Below, one piece after another: positions 1 to 10,817 of a stretch of 64,000 nucleotides of DNA (position 1 is the stretch's first letter; the number at the start of each line of letters is the position of its first letter). Source of the stretch: Populus alba (Eukaryota > Streptophyta > Magnoliopsida > Malpighiales > Salicaceae); contig NC_133284.1 in NCBI RefSeq assembly GCF_005239225.2, forward strand, positions 53,389,416 to 53,453,415, in the 5' to 3' direction. The notes below the pieces were generated by a model. The model had not been told where the DNA came from, ran no database searches, and saw only the letters and a list, made by a program, of their open reading frames with translations. The position numbers were made by a program, and so were the translations under genes.

Positions 1-1057
1 TGCAATTATAATTACGCGTGGAAAAACATGTATACACACGCAAATTAAATAATGTTGTGTAATTTTTATTTAAATTATATTAAAATAAATTTTTATAATT
101 TTTTAACATTGTTATATTAAAATTTATTTAAAAATATAAAAAAAATTAATTTGATATTTAAAAAAAAATATGTCATAATACAAAAACAAATTCTCATCCA
201 AGAGACTAATAGTTAATATACATGTTTAACTATAAACTTTGATTACACAACAAAATATAAATAATAAGTATTTCATAGAAAGAGGTTTAACATAAATATT
301 ATTAACACCTCCATTACCTTAACCATAAATATTAACAATAATTATTGCTCGTCCGTGTAGAACTTGTAATCAACTAAATTGGATGTGCCTAAAGAATTTA
401 TAAAACAAATGTATTTATATTTTCATCCACCAATATTATAATTATTATTTAATTATTATTTAATTACGACATTAAAAGATATATACAATGTATATGACAA
501 GAGACAAAGATACAAATGTGAGTAACTATTGTAACCCATAATAAATTATGTTTTTTTTTATATTGCATTTTAATCTTTTTTTAAGAAAATTAAAAAAATT
601 CTTTAATCTTGTATTACCTCGCATGTTTATGATTTCATTTACCATTTCTTAGTTTGAGCAAAAAAATATCCGAATAAAAAAGAAAAAGTTTGATGAATCC
701 AATAAAAATAAAAGGATCCAAATTAAAAAAAAAAAAAAAAAAAACTATTTGAGGTGGTAACAAAAGTTAGAAGGACCAATAAAAAAAAATGAACTCTAAA
801 ACTATTATAAAGATAAATTTATTTAAAAATTTGTTCAACTAAATATTTTTTTTTCTTTATCCATTTATTCTGTATAAAATATTAACCGAACATAATCTAA
901 AAGTCTACTTTTGTCACTAGTTAGAAAATATAAATGAAAATATAAAATACTAATTCGAACATATTTTATTTTAAAAGATTGTTTAAGTTTTAGTAGTTAA
1001 AGAAGTATGCTTATTTCAAAAAATGCTTATTGGTGTTGTCATGTTAATTAGATTAAT
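1..1057. other. A+T-rich intergenic DNA
   Basis: I see no gene here. The stretch is strongly A+T rich, with homopolymer runs including an A-tract near 726-744. It lies just 5' of the CACTA transposase and may include that element's subterminal region, but I could not identify a CACTA-type terminal inverted repeat. Confidence 0.6.
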
Positions 1058-3960
1058 ATGGATGATCGATCGTGGATGTATCGTCGTCTTATGGATGGTC
1101 GCCTTCGTCCTGAATACATTACGGGTGTTAGAAGATTTATCAATTTTGCATTTTCAATTGATAAAAATATATCTGGGGGGAAAATTAGATGTCCTTGTGT
1201 GAGGTGCAAAAATCAAAAGTTTTTAAGGGAAGATGATGTTTGTAAACATCTATTGACAAAAGGTTTTTTACCTTGTTATGAAAATTGGACTGTACATGGG
1301 GAGCCTTAAGTCGCAGAACCACTATTGGCTGGACCTTCATCGATTGGAATGAGTCATGTTGTGAATGATGTTTGTCTAGAGAATCCATATAGGAATCTGG
1401 TTATGGATGCAATGGGGTTGGTGATGCATTCTACAATGATAATGTGTCTAGTCCTGTGGTAGCTGGGGAAATTCCAAACCCGGAGGCAACTAAATTTTTT
1501 AAGCTTTTGAAAGCTGCGGAGGAGCCGTTGTGGGATGGGTGTACCAAGCAATCCAAATTATCTGCTTGTGTACAATTGCTTAATATGAAGTCAACTTTAA
1601 ATTTGACTCAGAATGCCTTCAACAATTTTATTGACTTTACAAAAAGTTGCATGCCTAATGATGAAAATTTGGTTTCAAATTTTTATGATGCCAAGAAATT
1701 TATGCGGCCACTTGGACTTGGTTATGAGAAATATGATGTGTGTCCTAATTACTGTATGTTGTACTATGGGGCAGATGCATTGAAAATAAATTGTGATTTT
1801 TGTGGAAGTTCACGATACAAACCTAGAAATCCAACTAGTAAAGGTTCCAATAAGGTGGAGAAGCAACTCCGATACTTTCCCTTGACACCAAGGCTTCAGA
1901 GACTGTTCATGTCTCCATATCATGCCAAAGATATGACATGGCATCATTTTCATAATTCTGATAATGGGGTTATGGTGCACCCATCTGATGGGGAGGCATG
2001 GAAGGAGTTTAATCGTGTCCACTTAAGCTTCGCATCAGATCCGAGAAATATTCGGTTAGGGTTGTGCACTGATGGGTTTTGTCCATTTGACATGTCTTCA
2101 AATACATACTCTTGTTGGCCAGTAATTGTGACTGTTTATAATTTGCCTCCGTGGAAGTGCATGACTAGACCATTCATGTTTTTGACAATGATGATTCCTG
2201 GGCCAAAGAATCCGGGTAAAAAGCTTGATGTTTTCCTAAGACCTTTGATTGATGAGTTAAAGAATTTGTGGTATGTTGGTGTTGAAACATATGATGTATA
2301 TAGAAAGGAAAATTTTCAATTAAGGGCAGCTTTAATGGGGACCATTAGTGACTTTCCAGCATATGGCATGTTATCGGGGTGGAGTACTCATGGAAATCTA
2401 TCTTGTCCTTATTGTATGGAGCATAGCAAGGCTTTTAGATTAAAAAATGGAGGGAAAACTACATTTTTTTTATTGTCATCGACGATTCCTACCTATGAAC
2501 CACCCATATAGATTTCAATCTGATAAGTTTTTGAAAGGAGTAATTGAAAGGCTCCCTCCTTTACCTCGTCCATCTGTTTTGGAAATGTTGAACAAAGTGT
2601 TGAAGTATACCGAGGGACATAATGGAGGGTCATCATATAATGATAAAATTCCTGGCTTTGGTGTTAAGCACAATTGGGTGAAAAAGAGCATTTTCTAGGA
2701 GCTTCCATATTGGCATACAAATTTGATTCGTCATAATCTTGATGTCATGCATGTTGAGAAAAATGTCTTTGACAATATTTTTTATACAGTTATGGATTGT
2801 CCGAATAGAAGCAAGGACAATTTAAAGGCTAGGTTGGATATTCAATTGTATTGTCAGAAGCCAAATTTGCATTTGCAACAAGATATGAGTGGTCGGGTTT
2901 ACAAACCTAAAGGCACTTATTGTCTACACAAGAAGCAACAACAAGAAGTCTTGTCATGGATGAAGGAATTATCATTTCCTGATGGTTATGCTTCAAGCAT
3001 TTCAAGATGTGTGAAAGAGGCACAATGTAAGGTTTCGGGGATGAAGAGCCATGATTGCCATGTCTTCATTCAAAGACTTCTTCCAACCGCTTTCCGACCT
3101 TACTTACCTAGGCCACTGTGGGAGGCATTAACTGAACTGTCCGTATTTTTTCGAGATATTTGTTCAACAAATTTAAATGCCCAGCACATGGAGTTAATGC
3201 AGATGAATATAATTGAAATAATTTGCAAACTTGAAAGGATTTTTCCTCCATCATTCTTTGACTCCATGGAACACTTGACGATACATCTACCTTACGAGGC
3301 AAAAGTTGGTGGACCAGTTCAATATCGATGGATGTATCCATTTGAACGGTATGTTTTCATACTATGTTAATTTTATTAACTTTTGATTTTTAAAACATAA
3401 ACTAATTGACATAAATGATATAGGTATATGTTTTATTTGAAGAAGAAAGTGACCAATAAAGCTAAAGTTAAGGGTTCCATATGTGAAGCATACTTGATTG
3501 ATAAAATTACCAATTTTGCATCTCATTATTTTGGTGATGACGTGCAAACAATTTGGAATCGAGTTCCACGGAATGATGATGGTGGCCTTAGAAGTGTAGA
3601 TGGATGTCTCTCTATTTTTTCCTATCCAGGGAAAAAATTATCCAAAAGATTTTATAAAAGGCAGTTGTCACATGCTGAAATGCAAATTGCGCATAACTAT
3701 GTGATATTCAATTGTCAAGAACTGAAGCCTTATTTAGAGTAAGTATGAAATATTATTTTGTACTAAATTTATAATAATTTGTTATTAACTTTAACATTTT
3801 AAAATTTTAGGCAATGTCGACAAGAGCTAAAGTCACAACAACCACATGCGAAGTGATGGTGAAATTGAAAAATTATGCGAAACGATCTTTTCCAAATTGG
3901 TTAAAAAATAATGTAAGTATTTTAATAAAATCAATTTATATTTTATGTCAATTAGCTACT
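1058..3960 (+). mobile_element. Decayed CACTA (En/Spm) transposon, TNP2-type transposase
   Basis: CACTA elements move by cut-and-paste using a TNP2-type transposase. The pieces lie in family order. A transposase-associated zinc-finger-like domain (1058-1309) carries the CPCVRC motif. The Tnp2 core is split over 1444-2511, 2447-2698 and 2723-3370; it contains the CPNYCMLYYG region and the conserved NLDVMHVEKNV block. A DUF4218-like segment follows (about 3060-3370), and after a probable intron a further C-terminal piece (3428-3742). The gene is broken by a stop at 1307, frame changes near 1440 and 2450-2510, a TAG at 2696 inside an otherwise continuous reading frame, and a frame change near 3855. 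It runs into the assembly gap, so neither terminal repeat can be shown. It is clearly a non-functional copy. Confidence 0.88.
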
Positions 3961-4460
3961 NNNNNNNNNNNNNNNNNNNNNNNNNNNNNNNNNNNNNNNN
4001 NNNNNNNNNNNNNNNNNNNNNNNNNNNNNNNNNNNNNNNNNNNNNNNNNNNNNNNNNNNNNNNNNNNNNNNNNNNNNNNNNNNNNNNNNNNNNNNNNNNN
4101 NNNNNNNNNNNNNNNNNNNNNNNNNNNNNNNNNNNNNNNNNNNNNNNNNNNNNNNNNNNNNNNNNNNNNNNNNNNNNNNNNNNNNNNNNNNNNNNNNNNN
4201 NNNNNNNNNNNNNNNNNNNNNNNNNNNNNNNNNNNNNNNNNNNNNNNNNNNNNNNNNNNNNNNNNNNNNNNNNNNNNNNNNNNNNNNNNNNNNNNNNNNN
4301 NNNNNNNNNNNNNNNNNNNNNNNNNNNNNNNNNNNNNNNNNNNNNNNNNNNNNNNNNNNNNNNNNNNNNNNNNNNNNNNNNNNNNNNNNNNNNNNNNNNN
4401 NNNNNNNNNNNNNNNNNNNNNNNNNNNNNNNNNNNNNNNNNNNNNNNNNNNNNNNNNNNN
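3961..4460. other. Assembly gap (500 N)
   Basis: Exactly 500 unknown bases, which is more likely a scaffold placeholder than a measured length. Open frames running through it are artefacts. It separates the CACTA remnant from the NLR remnant and hides the 3' end of the first and the NB-ARC part of the second, if that exists here. Confidence 0.99.
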
Positions 4461-5092
4461 GTGTACCAGTATCGGAGCATTGCCGGAATCCATCACCAAG
4501 CTGTACCATTTGGAAACATTAAGATTTCACTGATTGTTTACTCAATGCAAAAGCTTCCCAAGAAAATGAGGAATTTAGTGTTAGCTTGAGACATTCTTCA
4601 TTTTTGATGATCCCAAAGCTAGTGCCAGCTGAGGTTGAGACTCTTAACTACTGCCTTCAAACTCTGCCGAATATTCTTGACTGTGGGTCCGGATCATATG
4701 GTTGAAGAGCTGGATGTTTGAAAAACTAAGAGGAGCATTGAAGATATGCAAGCTTGAGCAATGTGAGAGAGACAGAGAAGAAGCTGAGAAAGGCAGAACT
4801 GAGTGGAAAAAGAAGAAAACAAATTGGTGTTGAATGGAGTGATGATGAAAGGTAACAGCAGTGTCAATTTCCGAGGATTTGCTGGAAGAGCCTGCAGCCT
4901 CACCCAGACATAAGAAGCTTGACAATTGGGTTATGGAGTGAAAATTTCTCATCATGGATATTGCAACTCAATAATCTGACCGTGCTGAGATTGAAAGGCT
5001 GCCAGCAAGTTGAGGCAAACTCAACACTTGGATGTCTTCCACGCCTTAAGATTTCTAAAGATGAGTGATGCCTAATTTGAAAATGTTAGGCA
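4461..5092 (+). pseudogene. Degraded LRR segment of an NLR resistance gene
   Basis: In shifting frames this reads as the start of the LRR domain of an RGA-type coiled-coil NLR. It begins with an LPESITKLYHLETLRF block, followed by LPKKMRNLV and a stretch matching the usual DPKLVPAEV linker. Near 4950-5030 come further LRR-like pieces (LTVLRLKGC, LGCLPRL). Stops and frame changes between these pieces (for example the TGA at about 4587 and several stops between 4700 and 4870) mean it cannot be translated through. Either the gene is decayed or this gap-flanking sequence has base errors. The intact LRR frame starting at 5093 follows directly. Confidence 0.75.
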
Positions 5093-6223
5093 ATGAGTTT
5101 CTATAGCAGCAGAGACAGCGCAGGTGTACTGTTTCCAGCACTACAAATACTCACTCTATACAGGATGGATGGTCTTGAAGAATGGATGGTACCAGGTGGA
5201 GAAGTTGTTGCAGTATTTCCTAGTCTTGAAAAGTTGAGCATTGAGTATTGTCGAAAGTTGGAAAGCATTCCGATATGTCGTCTTTCATCTCTTGTAGAAT
5301 TTGAAATTAACAATTGTGATGAGCTGAGATATTTGTCTGGTGAATTTCATGGCTTCACGTCTCTTCGAGTTTTAATTGTCCAAAACTGTCCAAAGCTGGC
5401 ATCCATTCCAAGCGTACAACACTGCACAGCTCTGGTGGAATTGAGTATATATTGGTGCGGTGAGTTGATCTCAATTCCTGGTGATTTCCGAGATTTGAAT
5501 TCTTTGAAGCGATTGGGGGTTTATGGGTGTAAATTGGGAGCTCTTCCAAGCGGACTACAATGTTGCGCATCCCTAGAGGAATTAAAGATAATTGATTGGA
5601 GAGAGCTTATCCATATCAGTGATTTACAAGAATTGTCTTCGCTTCGAAGATTAAAGATTAGAGGTTGTGATAAGCTCATCAGTATTGATTGGCATGGTTT
5701 ACGACAATTGCCTTCTCTTGATTTTTTAGAAATCATCGGGTGTCACATGGTTTACGACTATATCCGCGGCCTCACCCAACTGCAGGAATTGAGAATCGGT
5801 GGTTTCTCAAAGGAGATGGAGGCTTTTCCAGTAGGAGTTTTAAACTCAATCCAACACCTTAACTTGAGTGGGTCCCTCAAATCCCTATGGGTATATGGAT
5901 GGGATAAACTGAAGAGTGTACCACACCAACTTCAACACCTCACTGCCCTCGAGACATTGGGGATAATTGATTTCGATGGAGAGGAGTTAGAGGAATCATT
6001 GCCAGAATGGATGGCCAACCTTTCTTCTCTTCAATCTCTCACTATTTGGGGTTGCAAGAATCTAAAGTATATGCCAAGTTCAACAGCCATTCAACGCCTC
6101 TCCAAATTAAAGGAATTGAGTATCTTCTGGGGATGTCCACATCTTAAAGAAAATTGTAGAAAGGAGAATGGCTCTGAGTGGCCCAAGATTTCTCATATCC
6201 CAATGGTACACGTGTATACGTAA
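5093..6223 (+). CDS. C-terminal LRR region of an RGA-like disease-resistance (NLR) protein
   Basis: NLR proteins are intracellular immune receptors whose LRR domain helps recognise pathogen effectors. This 376-codon frame is entirely LRR. Repeated units of about 23 residues follow the plant pattern (LEKLSIEYCRKLESIPI, LRRLKIRGCDKLISI, LQSLTIWGCKNLKYMPS). It ends in a PHLKENCRKENGSEWPKISHIP-type tail (split here only in description), which is typical of poplar and grape RGA proteins. There is no coiled coil or NB-ARC. The first ATG merely opens the surviving frame; family members continue upstream, where this locus is degraded and then lost in the gap. It is most likely the intact 3' part of a broken gene. 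The frame stops 27 bp before the PPR duplication begins. Confidence 0.85.
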   Translation: MSFYSSRDSAGVLFPALQILTLYRMDGLEEWMVPGGEVVAVFPSLEKLSIEYCRKLESIPICRLSSLVEFEINNCDELRYLSGEFHGFTSLRVLIVQNCPKLASIPSVQHCTALVELSIYWCGELISIPGDFRDLNSLKRLGVYGCKLGALPSGLQCCASLEELKIIDWRELIHISDLQELSSLRRLKIRGCDKLISIDWHGLRQLPSLDFLEIIGCHMVYDYIRGLTQLQELRIGGFSKEMEAFPVGVLNSIQHLNLSGSLKSLWVYGWDKLKSVPHQLQHLTALETLGIIDFDGEELEESLPEWMANLSSLQSLTIWGCKNLKYMPSSTAIQRLSKLKELSIFWGCPHLKENCRKENGSEWPKISHIPMVHVYT

Positions 6224-6249
6224 GTTGGGGCTTTAATTATTCCGTTCAA

Positions 6250-6900
6250 TCTCCATGAAGTGCTGCCCAATTAAAAGGTTGCCTCCTCTAGATTAGCCAC
6301 GGTTCACAATTACTCTCCTCCTATTCTTATTGGGTGTTTTATTTCAATTGTCACGTAAGCTTTGCGATCTACCTTTGTATATCCTCAATTTCTAGCTCAT
6401 GAACCTTTTTCTCTAAAAAAGAAACCTCTTCATCCTCTCCTTGAACATGTTTAGTTTTATTATTTTTCCAGCTATGGTTATTTTGCAGCATACAACAAGC
6501 AAGCAATAATCAAAGATTGTTAGGTTCTAATACCAACTAATATAAACAGAAATAATACAAAAAAAATAGCAAAAACAAACAACATAATTCTACTAAAAAG
6601 GATCATCACACCCAAAAACCAGAATTCAAAATTTTATTTCTTAATAATTTACAATGTCAAGTAGTTTCCTTTATAAGAGATTTACAACTCCTTAAATAAA
6701 CTAAAAAAACACCTAAACAAACTAAAACCTTGAAAATAAATTAAAAAAAAGCAATAAAATTCATAAACAAATAAAAAAATAAAATTATTAAACATAATAT
6801 TTTAAAATAAATAAAAAAAAGATAATAACTAAGAAAAATCAATTTTCCAAAAAGAAAAAATAATCTCCTCGGAAACTCTATTGTCCCTTCATTTATTCGA
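6250..6900 (-). mobile_element. Ty3/gypsy retrotransposon remnant (5' end, copy A)
   Basis: This matches 16381-17040, where the element is better preserved. The stretch complementary to an initiator-Met tRNA primer site lies at 6522-6536 (reads GTTGGTATTAGAACC on the minus strand). An A+T-rich LTR-like stretch lies to its right and the beginning of the gag region to its left. No frame is open. The remnant starts abruptly 27 bp after the NLR stop codon, so this edge is a rearrangement breakpoint. Confidence 0.6.
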
Positions 6901-7477
6901 CTAGCTAGTTTGGGCATGTAATCACAATACGAGGCTTCAAGACACCTTGCTCATACATTATTTATAACCACACTAAGGAACACAATATATCACAAGCATT
7001 AACAAGTAGATACATCTGAAGCCATTTTAAAGACTTACCTCACCTTTATAGAGCTTGGATACCTATAACAAGCTTGACAGCTTGAAATGTTACCTTCATT
7101 GAACTTAGATACCTATAATAGGCTTGACAGCTTGAAATGTTCTAGAGCAGAGATCCCATCGAGTCCTTTTGCATAGTAGCAGGTCGCCAAGCCCTTTACA
7201 GTGGTTTCTTGATAGATTGCGGAGCTTTATACTGATAGAAACTCCTTAATTGGCCCACATAGTCTTGAGACATTCTCAGGATGAATAATTTCAAGACTCA
7301 TTCTCACCTAAACCTTATCATCATTACTAGGACATGCTGGTTTGCTATCTGCATGAGTGCATTCCATTAAGATTTCAAGGATTTTCATGATTTAACTGTA
7401 CAGAAAATCTATGTTTGATTGAATCCAGGAACCTTTAGACGAGGCCTATTATAATCACTATAGGATATTAATAGATC
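6901..7477. other. Intergenic spacer downstream of PPR copy A
   Basis: Non-coding spacer homologous to about 17041-17487 in copy B. It contains a short internal direct repeat around GATACCTATAA(C/T)AAGCTTGACAGCTTGAAATGTT (7050-7140; written here as separate elements of that motif). I see no gene in it. Confidence 0.5.
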
Positions 7478-9957
7478 TTACAATACAAGGTTAGGCGAGT
7501 TGCTTTGAGCAGCAAGCACACGCACCTCATGCATTAGCCGCATGAGGGTGTCCTTTCTAAACCGCTGAGCGTTTTCTTCGAATAAATTCAACCAAGCACT
7601 TTTGCAGAATGCTTGAGACTCTCCAGCAGAATTTGTGGTAATACAAGCAAGAGCAGGATCAAAGTCTTCTTTTTCAAGCATCATGCAAAATCTTTCTTTG
7701 ACAAGGACAAGAAAGTTAGATTTCCATAACTATGAATTCTGACATTTTACACTTCCTAAAATTTTCAGAATTCAGAATTTTCTAACAGATGAATTACCTA
7801 GAAGCATTTTACAAAGATTGTGTCCAAAGTGTACTAAAAAGATAAGTTCTTGTCATCCCTCCTCAGGAATTCAACAAGGCATCCATTTTATTCCTACAAG
7901 TGCTTTTGACTGTTCTCATATAATAGCACCTTCAATCAGGCTATTCAGTCAGGACGTAGATGCAGTTTGGCAGCCTAGCGTTATTTTTATGGAGATGCTA
8001 TTAACATCCATTTCAATAATATGTTGATAATCACAATAGATTTGAGAAGTACCTTTCCAGCTCTAGAAGCATCCAGTACCATTCGAAGATGACGGTTTGC
8101 ATTGAAGTGGAACCCATGGCGCAACATATTTTGATAAATGTACTCAAAATCATCCCACCTCTTCTCTGCAATGCTTGCATCAAGCATGGTGTTGAAAGTA
8201 TAGATATCTGGTATTACCCGAAACATGTAATCAGATCTTCTGCTGATATGATTGCCATCATCTAACATCTTGTTGAAAAGCTCGTTTGCTTCTTCAAACA
8301 ATCCATGTTCTAGATACGCTTTCAGCATTATGTTGCAAGTAACAAGATTTGGGGGGCAAAAGTTCCTCATTTGATTGAAGATGTACACAGCGTTTTGAAT
8401 GTTTCCAGAGTCCAGACAAGCTTGGATTAAGCCAGTGTAAGTTACTACAAGCGGCTTATTAGCAACCTTGCATATTTTCTCAATCTGTGAAATGAAAGGA
8501 GGTTGTGATGGACTGTTTGTTCAAAGAAAAGCTAGTGGAAATAACAAGCACACAAATTGTACGTAGTTGAAGTGACACCAAACCTGTTGCAATCTACTTG
8601 TTTATATCATGGAGTTTTACAAAAGCATCAATGAGTGTACAAAATATATAGCTTTAAAGCTTGCAAACTATTAAATGCCCAAAGAGACATCCCAGCAGTT
8701 AGGAAAGGGCCCCAATTGTGCAGCCCAAGGCTTCTTCAGTCTCTCAATGAACCAAAGACGCAACACATGCATATTCTTTGTGCATTCAACAACACTATAA
8801 ACTGAAACCTTAACTGGGCAGGCAACAGTTATCAGTACACAGATTTTTGCTTTTTGCAGTGATATAGCTCCCCGTGCTTATAAACTCTAATTAGCAACAC
8901 ACCATTCAATGCATGCGGATCGTTTAGCTACAATACAGTGTTCTTTATATTAAGTTTTAAATATACATGCACAACAGAAACATAGTAGATTAAGCATAAA
9001 AAGATTACCAGATCTAGTGCTTCTTGACACCTTCCAGATGTACAGAGACAGCGTGCAAGATCATAATAAAGAGCAGCTGAGCTCACAATTCCCCGTCTTT
9101 CCATGTCTTTGACAGCCAACACAGCCTCTTCTGTCTTACCCTCTCTCCAAAAAGTATTGACGAGAACTGTATGTAACAAGAATTTGATTTCAAAATGAGG
9201 TTCTATAAAATCAAATGGAAGAAATGATAGACCAGTCAAGCACCTTTATATACTAAGGCATTTGGAATGGAAGACTTCTGAACTTTTTTGAAGAACTCAT
9301 GAACCAAGTTGTACTTGCCACAAGCAAGCATGACCTGCTCAAGTACGAGGCAGAAAACCATTTTATCATTTCCTGGTTATTACAAAAACTAAGATGTATA
9401 TTCAAGAAAATGAGAATATCTAGCAAACTGTTACCAGTTCCATAAGTCCACTTTATAATACAACATAAGGCTTTTCATAGGAAACATTTTTCTTGATGGT
9501 ATGCAGGTCAAAAGGATAGCTCATGCTCCTATGCTTTGACAATGATATTTAACACCAAAACCACCCTAAAAGATGCTAGATTGAGCACCTATCTTAAAGA
9601 GCCCAAAATGATGGGAAATTATCACTTCATGATGCTATGAAATGGTTCCGCCTCTTACTACTGAAAACTAACATTGGAATCCAACATTAACAGATAGTAG
9701 AAACTACCACATGAACACATGAGAGTGAATCAAGATAAAAAAAGCCTTAGAATTATCTTAATTGTGAAGTATCAAGGCGCAGTCATTTGAATATGAACCA
9801 TAAAATTGAATATGAGAAACAGAAAGCCCAACCAGAGAATTAATATTGTACAGCAAGTTCATATGACACCCTATTCAACCAAACTGATGTACCTAGGTTA
9901 GGTTACTAACTTCATACTGCAAAAATCAAAGTCTTTTTTTCTGAATTAAACCTTTTA

Positions 9958-10085
9958 TTTAGCACTGGGTAAAACCTGGGGTACGTTCAAACCTCTTAGC
10001 CATCATGCACCAAGCAACAGGTGAGATGAATCTCTGGACGACACCAAAGAGGTTGGTGGTAGGATTTGAACGAACAGTTCATGAT
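9958..10085 (-). repeat. SINE-like repeat in copy A
   Basis: A block of about 130 bp within an intron, with a tRNA-like T-arm motif on the minus strand (better preserved in copy B as GGTTCAAATCC near 20455). It ends in a CAGGTTTTACCCAGTGCT-like tail, as in plant tRNA-derived SINEs. No clear box A or target duplication was found. In copy A the box-B-like motif is mutated. Confidence 0.35.
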
Positions 10086-10517
10086 GTACTTTTACTCAGA
10101 AGAAATAAGTCCATATGCTTAGATTAGAAGTCTAGTTCTATGAACAACTCTATGAAAGTTGAAATATGGAGTGATAATCATAGTAGCAAGTCAGCAAACA
10201 TGACTAGCTGTTTATCAGAACAATGATAAACTCATACAACAAGGTATTGCTAAGAATCTAAGATACAGGTTCTGCTGATGTGAAATATTGTTAAGAACCA
10301 TGGATAGTAAAAACAGTATTACCTCCATAACCAGTCCATACGTTGCAGTAGAAGGTTGCACATCCTTTTCCTTCATCTGCTGTAAGACCCAAAATGCACC
10401 TTCCCATTGTTTTCGCCGAACACAAGCATTTAGCACCTACATACAGAAGGAATGTCAAAATGCCGTGGATGATCATAGCTGGATTTTTGCATTATGTAAA
10501 TTGCAATGATTCACAGA

Positions 10518-10769
10518 TGAAGAATTTTGAGAGAAGTCTTTCTCTTTTTTTAATGTTATCAGCTGTATGTTTGTACAATAAATAGGGAAGAGAAGCTAAC
10601 CTATTGACCCTCAAAACAAGAAATAAATACTAGATAGAAAAGTATTCTATACTAAACTAGAAAGCAATAATCTAGAGAATCTGAATAGTTAATACCAGAT
10701 TCTGTTTCCTAAACCATATATACTAAGATTTCTCTAAGATCCTAACTGATTTTGAGACTGATTTCCACA
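10518..10769 (-). repeat. copia 3' LTR
   Basis: 252 bp, in the same orientation as 14276-14527. By eye the two LTRs differ at seven positions and have no length difference. As the element is on the minus strand, this left copy is the 3' LTR. Confidence 0.95.
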
Positions 10770-10817
10770 CTCCCCCTCAAGCTGGGTTGTATATGTTATA
10801 CATGCCCAGCTTGTGAC

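Noticed and set aside
3814..4589. Open frames spanning the N-run on both strands
   Set aside because: They exist only because unknown bases are not read as stops.
7818..8027. Plus-strand frames over the PPR exons
   Set aside because: Shadows of minus-strand PPR exons that match copy B with conserved splice sites.
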